A DNA stretch of 61,547 nt, from assembly GCA_902781315.1 (NCBI GenBank), contig CACZIT010000015.1, forward strand, positions 1 through 61,547, in the 5' to 3' direction. The notes beneath the pieces are model-generated. The model saw nothing but the letters and a program-made list of their open reading frames with translations, had not been told where the DNA came from and searched no databases. The stretch comes from an uncultured Prevotellaceae bacterium. GTDB taxonomy: Bacteria > Bacteroidota > Bacteroidia > Bacteroidales > Bacteroidaceae. Numbering within the stretch: position 1 is the stretch's first letter; each line of letters starts with the position of its first letter. Both the position numbers and the translations under genes were made by a program. This document shows positions 17,846 to 26,042 of the stretch, piece after piece.

Positions 17846-19312
17846 ATGAACACAAGATATTTCATCAGTGCAGCCTTGCTGGCTCTCCAGAGTTCGCTTT
17901 TCACCTGCCCTGCCGAGGCGCAAATAGGACAACCCTACATCCATGATCCATCGACCATCGCCGAGTGCGACGGCAAGTACTACACGTTCGGCACCGGCGG
18001 AGGCGGACTCATCTCAGCCGACGGCTGGTCGTGGCGCGGCGGTGCCGACCGCCCGGGCGGCGGTGCTGCCCCCGACGTGCTGAAGATTGGCGACCGCTAT
18101 CTCTGCATCTATGGTGCCACGGGCGGCGGTCTCGGCGGCGGCCACAACGGCCGCATCCTCACCATGTGGAACACGACGCTCGACCCCGCGTCGCCCGACT
18201 TCCGCTGGACGAAGCCCGTGGAGGTGGCCTCCAGCGACGGCATGGAAGACCAGGACGCCATCGACCCCTCGCTGCTGCTCGACCCCACCACAGGGCGCCT
18301 CTGGGCCACCTACGGCACCTACTTCGGCACCATACGTCTCATTGAACTCGACCCTGCGACGGGCGCACGCATGGCAGGCAATCGCGAGCAGGACATCGCC
18401 ATCGACTGCGAGGCCACCGACCTCATCTGGCGCGACGGCTGGTACTACCTGCTGGGCACCCACGGCACGTGCTGCGACGGCGTCAACTCCACCTATAATA
18501 TTGTGGTGGGACGCTCGCGCAGCGTCACCGGACCCTATCTCGACAACGTCGGACGCGACATGTTCCACGGCGGCGGACGCATGGTGGTGGCTGCCGGAGG
18601 CCGCGTGTGCGGACCGGGCCACTTCGGACGCACCGTCGTCGACGAGGGTGTAGAGGTGATGTCGTGCCACTACGAGGCCGACTTCGACCGCGGCGGCCGC
18701 TCCGTGTTGGGCCTCCGCCCGCTGCTCTGGCGCAACGGCTGGCCCGTGGCAGGGCGTCCGTTCCGCGGTGGATCGTTTGCCATCATCTCCGAGCGACGCG
18801 GCTATTCGCTCGAACTGGCCGTGGACTTCGTGCGCATGAAGCAGGAGCGCGAAGCCTTCTGGCGCATCGACACCACCGTGGCACCGAAGCCCATCGAGGC
18901 ACAGCAGTTGCACGACGTCATCGACACGTGGCCCAAGGGCGACATCGCCCTGCGCACGGGCGACTACATGTTCCGGCCCCATCAGCGCTGGACCATCACC
19001 CCGCGACCCGAGCGGGGCGGCTATCTGGGCAACTGCTACTTCAGCATCGCCATCAGCGGCACCGACCGCACGCTCGCTGCCACTGCCGACCTGGAGCTGA
19101 CCACGCAGCCCCGCTACACGGGCGACGACGCCCAGCTGTGGCGCATCGAGCAACTCACCGACGGCACCTACCGCATTATGCCCAAGGCCATCCCCGGTCA
19201 GCCCGCGCCCAACACCCGCTACTGCCTCTACTCGGCTGGCGACAGCACCCCCACGCTGGCGCCCTACGACTTCAGCAGCGACAACTCGAAATGGAATCTC
19301 TCCGAAGAGTAA
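17846..19312 (+). CDS. Glycoside hydrolase family 43, arabinanase-like
   Basis: 488 residues with an N-terminal signal peptide (cleavage near PAEAQ). Candidate catalytic acids: Asp34 in YIHDPST, Asp140 in DAIDPSLLL and Glu189 in DCEATDLIW, in the order expected for GH43. The N-terminal ~310 residues form the propeller and resemble endo-1,5-alpha-arabinanase/arabinofuranosidase subfamilies. The C-terminal ~170 residues (KGDIALRTGDYMFRPHQRW..., DAQLWRIEQLTDGTYRI) look like a ricin-type beta-trefoil or C-terminal sugar-binding module. It lies 34 bp after the first GH43 and is very likely co-transcribed. Its coding sequence is strongly G/C-rich with long glycine stretches (GTGGGG, GGGLGGGH) near the active-site rim. 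Confidence 0.85.
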   Translation: MNTRYFISAALLALQSSLFTCPAEAQIGQPYIHDPSTIAECDGKYYTFGTGGGGLISADGWSWRGGADRPGGGAAPDVLKIGDRYLCIYGATGGGLGGGHNGRILTMWNTTLDPASPDFRWTKPVEVASSDGMEDQDAIDPSLLLDPTTGRLWATYGTYFGTIRLIELDPATGARMAGNREQDIAIDCEATDLIWRDGWYYLLGTHGTCCDGVNSTYNIVVGRSRSVTGPYLDNVGRDMFHGGGRMVVAAGGRVCGPGHFGRTVVDEGVEVMSCHYEADFDRGGRSVLGLRPLLWRNGWPVAGRPFRGGSFAIISERRGYSLELAVDFVRMKQEREAFWRIDTTVAPKPIEAQQLHDVIDTWPKGDIALRTGDYMFRPHQRWTITPRPERGGYLGNCYFSIAISGTDRTLAATADLELTTQPRYTGDDAQLWRIEQLTDGTYRIMPKAIPGQPAPNTRYCLYSAGDSTPTLAPYDFSSDNSKWNLSEE

Positions 19313-19424
19313 TCCCCCTCCTTCTTTCCTTGTTTTTAACACTCCCCTCGCTCCTTGCGCTGTAAAGAAATAATCAGAAAAAACGACCTTCGGCGAGGAG
19401 CAAACTAGAGTGAGAAACGATAGG

Positions 19425-19489
19425 GAGCCTACCCCTAACCCCTCCAGAGCCTACCCCTAACCCCTCCCTAAAGGGAAGGGAATCCAGCT
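19425..19489. repeat. Two-unit 22-bp G/C-rich direct repeat with hairpin
   Basis: GAGCCTACCCCTAACCCC starts at 19425 and again at 19447, exactly 22 bp apart, followed by CCCTCCCTAAAGGGAAGGG, which can form a short hairpin. It abuts the left end of the phased array at 19490, in the place where the related copies at 35.9 and 61.5 kb have a 35-bp terminal repeat. Confidence 0.6.
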
Positions 19490-19758
19490 AAACCTATGGT
19501 TTGACTCGGCTAAACCATAGGTTTCTGCGATGCAACTCATAGAGATAGAGTGTCCAAAGCATAGGTCTATAGCGGCTAAACCTATGGTTTGTGCGACCAA
19601 AACCTATGGTTCCTGGCCCCCTAACATAGGGGGTTGGGGGTCTCAAGAAACTAAACGTCTGACCTTCAACGACTTAGAAAAACCTCCAAATTACGGCCGA
19701 TTTTGCGAAAAAATATTTTGAAGTGCAGAATTTTAAAAAATTAGCTGGGTACTTTTGA
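19490..19758 (+). repeat. 22-bp phased dyad array, family A copy 1 (six units), with terminal repeat and conserved tail
   Basis: Six 13-bp cores start at 19490, 19512, 19534, 19556, 19578 and 19600, exactly 22 bp apart. The commonest core is AAACCTATGGTTT, with variants such as AACTCATAGAGAT. The 9-bp linkers are variable. The last core is followed at once by the 35-bp terminal repeat (19613-19647) with the hairpin CCCCCTA-ACA-TAGGGGG. A conserved tail follows: TTAGAAA at 19674, a degenerate AAATTACGGCCGATTTT, and CTGGGTACTTTTGA at 19745-19758, whose TACTTTTG matches a -7 box pointing to susC. The period is not a multiple of 3 and no gene fits. The rest of the 19313-19990 gap holds the G/C repeat at 19425 and the susC control region. 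Confidence 0.85.
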
Positions 19759-19828
19759 GAAAAGACTTTACAAGATATTCGTCGGGTAGGGGAGGGTGGA
19801 CTTTCCCCTGACAGTTTTTCTTTTGTCG

Positions 19829-19937
19829 TTTGTAGCATAAACATCCGGGTTTTGTAACATTGTCCACCTTTTGTTGCAAAATGACAACTATTTGGAACAT
19901 GGGGCAAAGGGGTGTGCGTAATAATGATGTACTTTTG
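19829..19937 (+). promoter_or_regulatory. susC control region with candidate HTCS sites
   Basis: TTTGTAGCAT (19829-19838) and TTTGTAACAT (19851-19860) form a direct repeat 22 bp apart, with a looser TGTTGCA at 19872. The core matches, in reverse orientation, the pair at 15650-15677. A -7 box TACTTTTG lies at 19930-19937, 54 bp before the susC ATG. Confidence 0.5.
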
Positions 19938-19990
19938 CAGCACGATGACTAACTATTAACAACAATTTTAACAAGAAAACAGCAAACATT

Positions 19991-22900
19991 ATGAGTTTAT
20001 CAAAGCGTATGGGTAAATCCCTTCTGATGGCGTTTCTCATGAGCATGATGAGCCTGGTCGCAGTGGCTCAGAACAACGTGCGAGGAACGGTCGTCGACGA
20101 AAACGGCGAACCCGTGGTGGGAGCCACGGTGCGAGTAGCCGGCACTCAGACCGGCACCATCACCGGCATCGACGGTGATTTCAGTATTGCAGCTCCGGCA
20201 CAGGGCGTGCTGAGCGTTTCCTATGTTGGCTTCACGACGCAGGAAGTGAAGGTGGCTGGCCGTCAGCAGATTCGGGTCGTGCTGAAGGAAGACGCTGCCA
20301 CGCTGAAGGACGTGGTGGTGGTAGGTTATGGTACGATGAAGAAGAGCGACATCTCGGGTTCGGTGGCTACCATCGACCAGGACGCCGTGATGAAGCGCGT
20401 GCCTACGAACATCGGTCAGGCCCTGCAGGGTGCTGCCGCCGGTGTGCAGGTGTCGATGCAGGACGGTTCGCCTGACGGCAGGGCCGCCATCCGCATCCGC
20501 GGTATCGGCACGATCAACGGCGATGCCTCACCACTGTATGTTGTAGACGGTGTGCAGGTGGGCACGAGTGCCGACTTCGTGAACCCCTCCGACATCGAGC
20601 GCATCGAGGTCCTGAAGGACGCCTCGGCCACAGCCATCTACGGTTCGGCTGGTGCCAACGGTGTGGTGATGATCACCACGAAGCACGGTGCGAAGGGCAA
20701 GACCAACATTACGTTGACTGCCGACCTGGGTGTGCAGACACTGCCCTATCGCCTGGACGTTCTGAGCCTCGACGAGTATGCCAAGGCCATCAAGGAGGCT
20801 AAGGCCAACGACGGTTCTATGTTCATCAACCAACTGTGGAACCGTCCCAATATGAACGGCGTGAACGAAATCGACTGGCAGAAGGAAATGACACGTGCAG
20901 CCTTGAAGCAGCAGTACGGTCTTTCGGTGAATGGTGGTACAGACAAGACGCAGTATAACCTCTCGTTTGGCTACAACAACATCGACGGTCTGGTCATCAA
21001 CACCAACTACCAACGTTTCACCACGCGTGCGAACATTAGCACAAAGGTAAATCGCTTCCTGGAAATTGGTGGCGACATCAACTACACCCACTCTCAGAGC
21101 CACGGCTCGAACATGGGTCTGGGTAACAACCAGAACCTGTCGTCATTGCGCGACTTCGCTTCGCTCACCCCGACACTGGACTACATGGACGAGAACGATC
21201 CCAACAAGCAGCTCGTCAACGTGAACCTCGTGAACCCCGACGGCACCTATGGTTCGGGCTACCTGATGACTCCGAACAGCTGGGAGGGTAACACGTCGAT
21301 AGGCGCCAACCCCTATGCTTCGCAGATGGAGTACGCCGAGCGCGCCCGCAACGGCTTCGACCGCATCCAGACCACGGCCTTCATCGACCTGACCTTCCTG
21401 GACAACGATCATCACAAGCTCGACCTGCGCTCGCAGGGCACCTATACCTACTGGGGCAACAACAGCTCTGACTACACGGGCGGACGCACCCGCTACAACC
21501 TGATCAACGGCCAGTGGACGGAGGTGCTGCTGCCCTCCGGCTCCGACCAGAGCTATGCCTTCTCGCTGAACAACAGCCACGGCTACAGCCTGGGCCTGCA
21601 GACCTACCTGACCTACCACCTCAGCTACGGCATCCACGACCTGACGCTGATGGCCGGTAACGAGGTAGGCAAGTCGTGGGGACAGTGGATTGGCGGCAGC
21701 GCCCGAAAGTTCCCGTCGGTCATGAACCGCAGCTTCGCGCTGACCGAGGATCCCAACTCGAAGAGCGTGAACGGCGCCTACAATGGCGACGTGCACACCA
21801 TCTCTTACTTCGCACGTGCCAGCTACAGCCTGATGGACCGCTACATCCTGACCGGTACCATCCGTCGCGACGGTAGCTCGAACTTCGGTAGCGGCAACCG
21901 CTGGGGTACGTTCCCCTCGCTGGCCGGTGCATGGCGCATCAGCGAGGAGCCGTTCATGAAGGACATCGCAGCCGTGAACAACCTGAAGCTGCGCCTGGGC
22001 TGGGGTCAGACCGGTAACGCCGGTAACATCGCAGGCAAGGGTGTCGCAGCCCTGAGCGGTGATGCTGCCTACGCCTTCTACGTTGGCGGCAACGGTGTGT
22101 CTGGCTACTGGGGTAACCGCACACGCGAGACCGGTTGGTTTGCTCCGCTGGTTGATACCAACCTGAAGTGGGAGACCACCGAGATGACCAACATCGGTCT
22201 GGACTTCGCATTCCTGAACGACTGGGACATCACGCTCGACTACTTCGTGAAGAACACCAAGGACCTGCTGCTGGTTCAGCAGATTCGTCCGACGGCCGGC
22301 TTCACCTCTGTCTATACCAACTACGGTGAGATTCAGAACAAGGGCTTCGAGTTTGCCGTGGGCTACCACAAGCAGCTTTCGAAGGACTTCTCGTTCAACG
22401 CCCGCCTGACGGGTTCTACCATCAGCAACAAGGTGAAGAAGATGGGCGACCCGATCTACAACGAGGCTACCGGCGGTAACAATGCCGACGCAGCCAGCGG
22501 CTTCGACGGCTCGCAGGTGGGTGCTGTAGACGGCAACGGTCACTGGGCACGCCACTCCATCTGTATGGAAGGCGAAGCCGTGGGCTCGTTCTACGGTTTC
22601 CTGACCGACGGTCTGATCAAGGACGAAGCCGACCTGGCTGAGTATTCGAAGCTGATCGACGACTACTCGAAGGCCAACAACGAGCACCCGCTGGCCATTG
22701 GCGACGTGAAGTTCCGCGACGTGAACGACGACGGTAAGATTGACGACGACGACCGCGTGATCCTGGGCAACGGCTTCCCCACGCTGAACTACGGTCTGAA
22801 CCTCGGTGCCACGTATAAGGACTGGGACTTCAGCATCTACATGTATGGCGTGCTGGGTCAGGACATCCTGTCGTACTCGGCCATGAAGCTGAGCTCGATG

Positions 22901-23287
22901 ACACAGCTCGACGACCAGACCACTCCTAACATCCTGAAGAGCGCCTACAACGAGGCCTTCCGCAACGGTAGCGGCACGCTGCCCCGCCTGTCGATTGGCG
23001 ACTACAGCCGCAACACCCGCGTGAGCGACCTCTGGGTGAAGAATGGCGACTTCCTGCGCATCTCGAACATCCAGGTGGGCTACACGCTGCCGAAGGACCT
23101 CTGCAACAAGCTGTCGGTGCAGAAGGCTCGCGTCTATGTGGGCGTCAGCAACCTGCTCACCATCTCTGGCTACAATAAGTACGGCGATCCTGAGGTCGGT
23201 ACCGGCTCGATTCTCTTCCAGGGACTCGACACGGGCCGCTACCCGATGCCTCGCACGTTCATGGCAGGTCTGAATGTAACGTTCTAA
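19991..23287 (+). CDS. SusC/RagA-family TonB-linked outer membrane transporter (xylan locus)
   Basis: 1098 residues with a signal peptide ending VAVAQ. An N-terminal carboxypeptidase-regulatory-like domain (VRGTVVDENGEPVVGATVRV) precedes the TonB box region and plug (DVVVVGYGTMKKSDISGSV), then a 22-strand barrel ending in the aromatic GLNVTF expected for outer membrane insertion. SusC proteins import oligosaccharides across the outer membrane together with the SusD lid lipoprotein encoded 52 bp downstream. With GH43 and GH10 neighbours the cargo is most likely (arabino)xylo-oligosaccharide (inference). Codon use is that of a strongly expressed gene, with few rare codons visible. Confidence 0.95.
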   Translation: MSLSKRMGKSLLMAFLMSMMSLVAVAQNNVRGTVVDENGEPVVGATVRVAGTQTGTITGIDGDFSIAAPAQGVLSVSYVGFTTQEVKVAGRQQIRVVLKEDAATLKDVVVVGYGTMKKSDISGSVATIDQDAVMKRVPTNIGQALQGAAAGVQVSMQDGSPDGRAAIRIRGIGTINGDASPLYVVDGVQVGTSADFVNPSDIERIEVLKDASATAIYGSAGANGVVMITTKHGAKGKTNITLTADLGVQTLPYRLDVLSLDEYAKAIKEAKANDGSMFINQLWNRPNMNGVNEIDWQKEMTRAALKQQYGLSVNGGTDKTQYNLSFGYNNIDGLVINTNYQRFTTRANISTKVNRFLEIGGDINYTHSQSHGSNMGLGNNQNLSSLRDFASLTPTLDYMDENDPNKQLVNVNLVNPDGTYGSGYLMTPNSWEGNTSIGANPYASQMEYAERARNGFDRIQTTAFIDLTFLDNDHHKLDLRSQGTYTYWGNNSSDYTGGRTRYNLINGQWTEVLLPSGSDQSYAFSLNNSHGYSLGLQTYLTYHLSYGIHDLTLMAGNEVGKSWGQWIGGSARKFPSVMNRSFALTEDPNSKSVNGAYNGDVHTISYFARASYSLMDRYILTGTIRRDGSSNFGSGNRWGTFPSLAGAWRISEEPFMKDIAAVNNLKLRLGWGQTGNAGNIAGKGVAALSGDAAYAFYVGGNGVSGYWGNRTRETGWFAPLVDTNLKWETTEMTNIGLDFAFLNDWDITLDYFVKNTKDLLLVQQIRPTAGFTSVYTNYGEIQNKGFEFAVGYHKQLSKDFSFNARLTGSTISNKVKKMGDPIYNEATGGNNADAASGFDGSQVGAVDGNGHWARHSICMEGEAVGSFYGFLTDGLIKDEADLAEYSKLIDDYSKANNEHPLAIGDVKFRDVNDDGKIDDDDRVILGNGFPTLNYGLNLGATYKDWDFSIYMYGVLGQDILSYSAMKLSSMTQLDDQTTPNILKSAYNEAFRNGSGTLPRLSIGDYSRNTRVSDLWVKNGDFLRISNIQVGYTLPKDLCNKLSVQKARVYVGVSNLLTISGYNKYGDPEVGTGSILFQGLDTGRYPMPRTFMAGLNVTF

Positions 23288-23339
23288 TGGAAAATGGAGA
23301 ATGGAAATTTGAAAATGTTAATTTAGCACAAATAAAGAT

Positions 23340-25274
23340 ATGAAGACAAGATATTATATTTTAGGTGCAGCATTGTGCATGACAGGTCTGGGCTTCACAT
23401 CCTGCGACAACGACGAGTTCCTGGATGTAGACCTCTACGACGTCATCGCCAGTGATGCCATGTTTGAGAACGACGCCAATGCCAAGAAGGGCTTGAACGG
23501 CGTCTACGACATGATGTTCCCGAACGACGCGAAGGATGCCGCCGGCAAGGATCTCTACGACGGCGACTGGGGCTTCAAGCCCAACCTCTTCACGGGTTGC
23601 CACCCGACCATCGACACCCAGGCCACGGGCTGGGATAAGAACTGGAACGTGCAGCAGTGGAACTCCACGAGCGCCGAGCTGCTGGCTGGCTGGCGCCACG
23701 TCTATGCCGGCATCAGCCGCGCCAACGACTATCTGGAAGGACTGAGCAAGGCCGAAAAGGTGACGCCCGCCGTGAAGCAGAAATTGGAGGGTGAAGGCCG
23801 TGCCCTGCGCGGATTCTTCTACCACTGGCTGGCCACGACGTTCGGCCGCGTGCCCATGCTGGCCACGGGCGAGACCTACTCGAACACCCCCACCAAGGCT
23901 AAGGCTGAGACCTACAGCGAGATGTGGGACTTCATCATTGAGGACTTCAAGGCTGCTGCCGACCTGCTCGACTGGAAGCCGATGGATCAGGAATACGGCC
24001 GCGCCACGAAGGGTATGGCTCTGGCTTACCTGGGCGATGCCTACATGTGGAAGGCCTATCGTCTGACCGACGGTGCCAACGGCCAGCAGCAGGATGCCGC
24101 CGAGGCTCAGAACTGCTATAAACTGGCTCAGGAGTGCTTCAAGAAAATCCTGGACAGCAAGACCTATAAACTCAACGAGTCGTTCACCACGCTGTGGGAT
24201 CCCGCTTCGGCATGGGGACCCGAGGCCATCTGGGTGGAGCAGCTCGACGAAGGCAACAACTGGGGTAAGTGGAACGACATGACCTCGAAACTGATGCTGA
24301 AGTGGTACACCGCATGTCCTGAGAATGGTGGCTGGGGTTCGCTCTACCTCTCTTGGGAGTGGTACAGCTGCTACGAGAAGGGCGACAAGCGCCGCGAGGG
24401 TTCTTGCTACACGGGTGCCGTGCCTCAGATAGACCCGAACAACCCTGCCTACGATCCTAAGTACGAGGGTTGGTACGAGCCTGCCATCTACGGTGTGAAT
24501 CCCTACCTGCAGGAAGTGCTCGGCAAGGGTGCCACCGGTACTACCACGAAGCAGTTCCACTTCAACAACGGCGAGTGGGCACCTGCCATCTGGAGCTCGA
24601 AGATGTGGCGTACCGCCTCTGCCAACTATAAAGGCTGGGCCGACGGTCACTGGAGCCCGACGCCCATCTACTGGAAGCGTCTGCCTAACGTGATGCTCGA
24701 CTATGCAGAGTGCTGCTTCCGTCTGGGCAACGAGGCCGAGGGCTGGAAGCAGATTGACGAGCTGCGCCAGCGCGCCTTCGGTAAACTGGAAGACGGCAAG
24801 GAAAAGGAACTGACCGACAAGTACATGCCCTACTACAACTCGTTTGCCGAGTGGGTGGGCCGCGACGAAGGCATGAGCGACGGCGGCATGTTCTACAAGC
24901 ACCGCGACGAGTATCCTATCCCCTTCGGCAGCACCGTCGACAAGGTGGAGGATGCCAAGACCTACTACACCCGCTATGCAGCCGAGAAGGGCTTCTCGTC
25001 GGAGGTTTGGAAGGTGGCTGTCAACACCGAGCGCCGCAAGGAGTTCAACTGCGAGTGGTGTCTGCGTCCCGACATGCAGCGCTCTAACTTCATGAAGGAC
25101 CACGTGCTGACGAACTATCCGAAGCGCAGCGTGGAAAACCTGAAGGATGTGCCCTGGACCAACCGCGACTACGAATATCAGGAGTGGAAGATGGATATGC
25201 CCATTCCGAAGGACGAAATCGTGAAGAACCCGGCTCTGGTGCAGAACCCCGGCTATTCGGATGATGAAGAATAA
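23340..25274 (+). CDS. SusD/RagB-family nutrient-binding outer membrane lipoprotein (xylan locus)
   Basis: 644 residues. Lipoprotein signal with the lipobox around Cys21 (GLGFTSCDN), then the helical TPR scaffold typical of SusD (NGVYDMMF, EGRALRGFFYHWLATTFGRVPM, AYLGDAYMWKAY) and a C-terminal ERRKEFNCEWCLRPDM segment matching the family's ERRxEF hallmark. It binds glycan at the cell surface and closes the SusC barrel. Aromatic residues are abundant (many Trp), as expected for a sugar-binding face. It lies 52 bp after susC in the same operon. Confidence 0.95.
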   Translation: MKTRYYILGAALCMTGLGFTSCDNDEFLDVDLYDVIASDAMFENDANAKKGLNGVYDMMFPNDAKDAAGKDLYDGDWGFKPNLFTGCHPTIDTQATGWDKNWNVQQWNSTSAELLAGWRHVYAGISRANDYLEGLSKAEKVTPAVKQKLEGEGRALRGFFYHWLATTFGRVPMLATGETYSNTPTKAKAETYSEMWDFIIEDFKAAADLLDWKPMDQEYGRATKGMALAYLGDAYMWKAYRLTDGANGQQQDAAEAQNCYKLAQECFKKILDSKTYKLNESFTTLWDPASAWGPEAIWVEQLDEGNNWGKWNDMTSKLMLKWYTACPENGGWGSLYLSWEWYSCYEKGDKRREGSCYTGAVPQIDPNNPAYDPKYEGWYEPAIYGVNPYLQEVLGKGATGTTTKQFHFNNGEWAPAIWSSKMWRTASANYKGWADGHWSPTPIYWKRLPNVMLDYAECCFRLGNEAEGWKQIDELRQRAFGKLEDGKEKELTDKYMPYYNSFAEWVGRDEGMSDGGMFYKHRDEYPIPFGSTVDKVEDAKTYYTRYAAEKGFSSEVWKVAVNTERRKEFNCEWCLRPDMQRSNFMKDHVLTNYPKRSVENLKDVPWTNRDYEYQEWKMDMPIPKDEIVKNPALVQNPGYSDDEE

Positions 25275-25340
25275 GAAAGGCTCATTTATGCGTAATAAAA
25301 GTTAGTTTTTAATTATTAGGTTAGTTTTATTAAAGAAGTA

Positions 25341-26042
25341 GTGAGTATCAGACAAATCTTTTTTAAACACACGGGAGTGCGGCGTCGTGATGACGCTGCA
25401 CTCACATTTCTTTCCCGTCGCAAGTGGCTGGCCGTCGTGGCCGTAGCCCTGCTGCTGGGAGGCTCACTGCTGCTACTGAAAGAGTCATCTATTTTCAATT
25501 CTTCATCAGTTCCTTCCGGTTCGCCCGAAGAACAACGCTACGACCTCTTGCAGCGCCGCGCAGAGTGGGCCGACATCGTCAGCCTGAGCACGCAGCAGCC
25601 CCCGCAGTCGCTGGCCTGCAGGAAGGTGGCCGTGCTGGCACGCTACCGTCAGGGAATGGAAGGGGGCAGCCTGAGGGAGTGTCTCACCGATTCGCGCGAA
25701 GTACTCACCAGCCAGACGGCTGCGCTGATGATGAGCGATGTCTACATGCAACTGGGATTTCCCTGCATGGCCCAGCGTGCAGCCTTCGAGGCGCTTGTGA
25801 AGACCGAAAGCGAGAAACTGCGCGAGCGCCCCCTGCGCCGACTGGCCGAGACGGCCCTTGTGATGGGGCAGGGCGAACTGGCTCGGAAATACCTCACGCT
25901 GCTGCTCGACTACAGGAAGAGCCACAACTGGGCTCGCGAGTTGATGCCCTATGCGCATCGGCCCGAGCTGATAGAACAACACCCCGTCTATTCAAAACTG
26001 CGCCATACCTATGAGCAAACGAACGATGAATTTTTCCTGTAG
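25341..26042 (+). CDS. Membrane-anchored helical-repeat protein, resembling the C-terminal part of DUF6057 proteins
   Basis: 233 residues if translation starts at the GTG at 25341, which follows AAAGAAG; no upstream ATG fits. A basic N-terminus leads into one transmembrane helix (WLAVVAVALLLGGSLLLL), then about 180 residues of helical, TPR-like sequence (ACRKVAVLARYRQGMEGGS, MMSDVYMQLGFPCMAQRAAFEAL, RRLAETALVMGQGELARKYLTLLLDY). The last part resembles the periplasmic C-terminus of the much longer multi-helix DUF6057 proteins, so this could be a shortened relative. The function is unknown. Its 3' end overlaps the next gene by 32 bp, implying translational coupling. Confidence 0.65.
   Translation: MSIRQIFFKHTGVRRRDDAALTFLSRRKWLAVVAVALLLGGSLLLLKESSIFNSSSVPSGSPEEQRYDLLQRRAEWADIVSLSTQQPPQSLACRKVAVLARYRQGMEGGSLRECLTDSREVLTSQTAALMMSDVYMQLGFPCMAQRAAFEALVKTESEKLRERPLRRLAETALVMGQGELARKYLTLLLDYRKSHNWARELMPYAHRPELIEQHPVYSKLRHTYEQTNDEFFL

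Noticed and set aside
19490-19612. CRISPR array
   Set aside because: Repeats are only 13 bp, linkers 9 bp, the period is 22 bp, and no cas gene is present.
19674-19943. Minus-strand ORF of 89 codons inside the repeat region
   Set aside because: It runs through the conserved repeat tail and the susC promoter region and has no start signals or motif.
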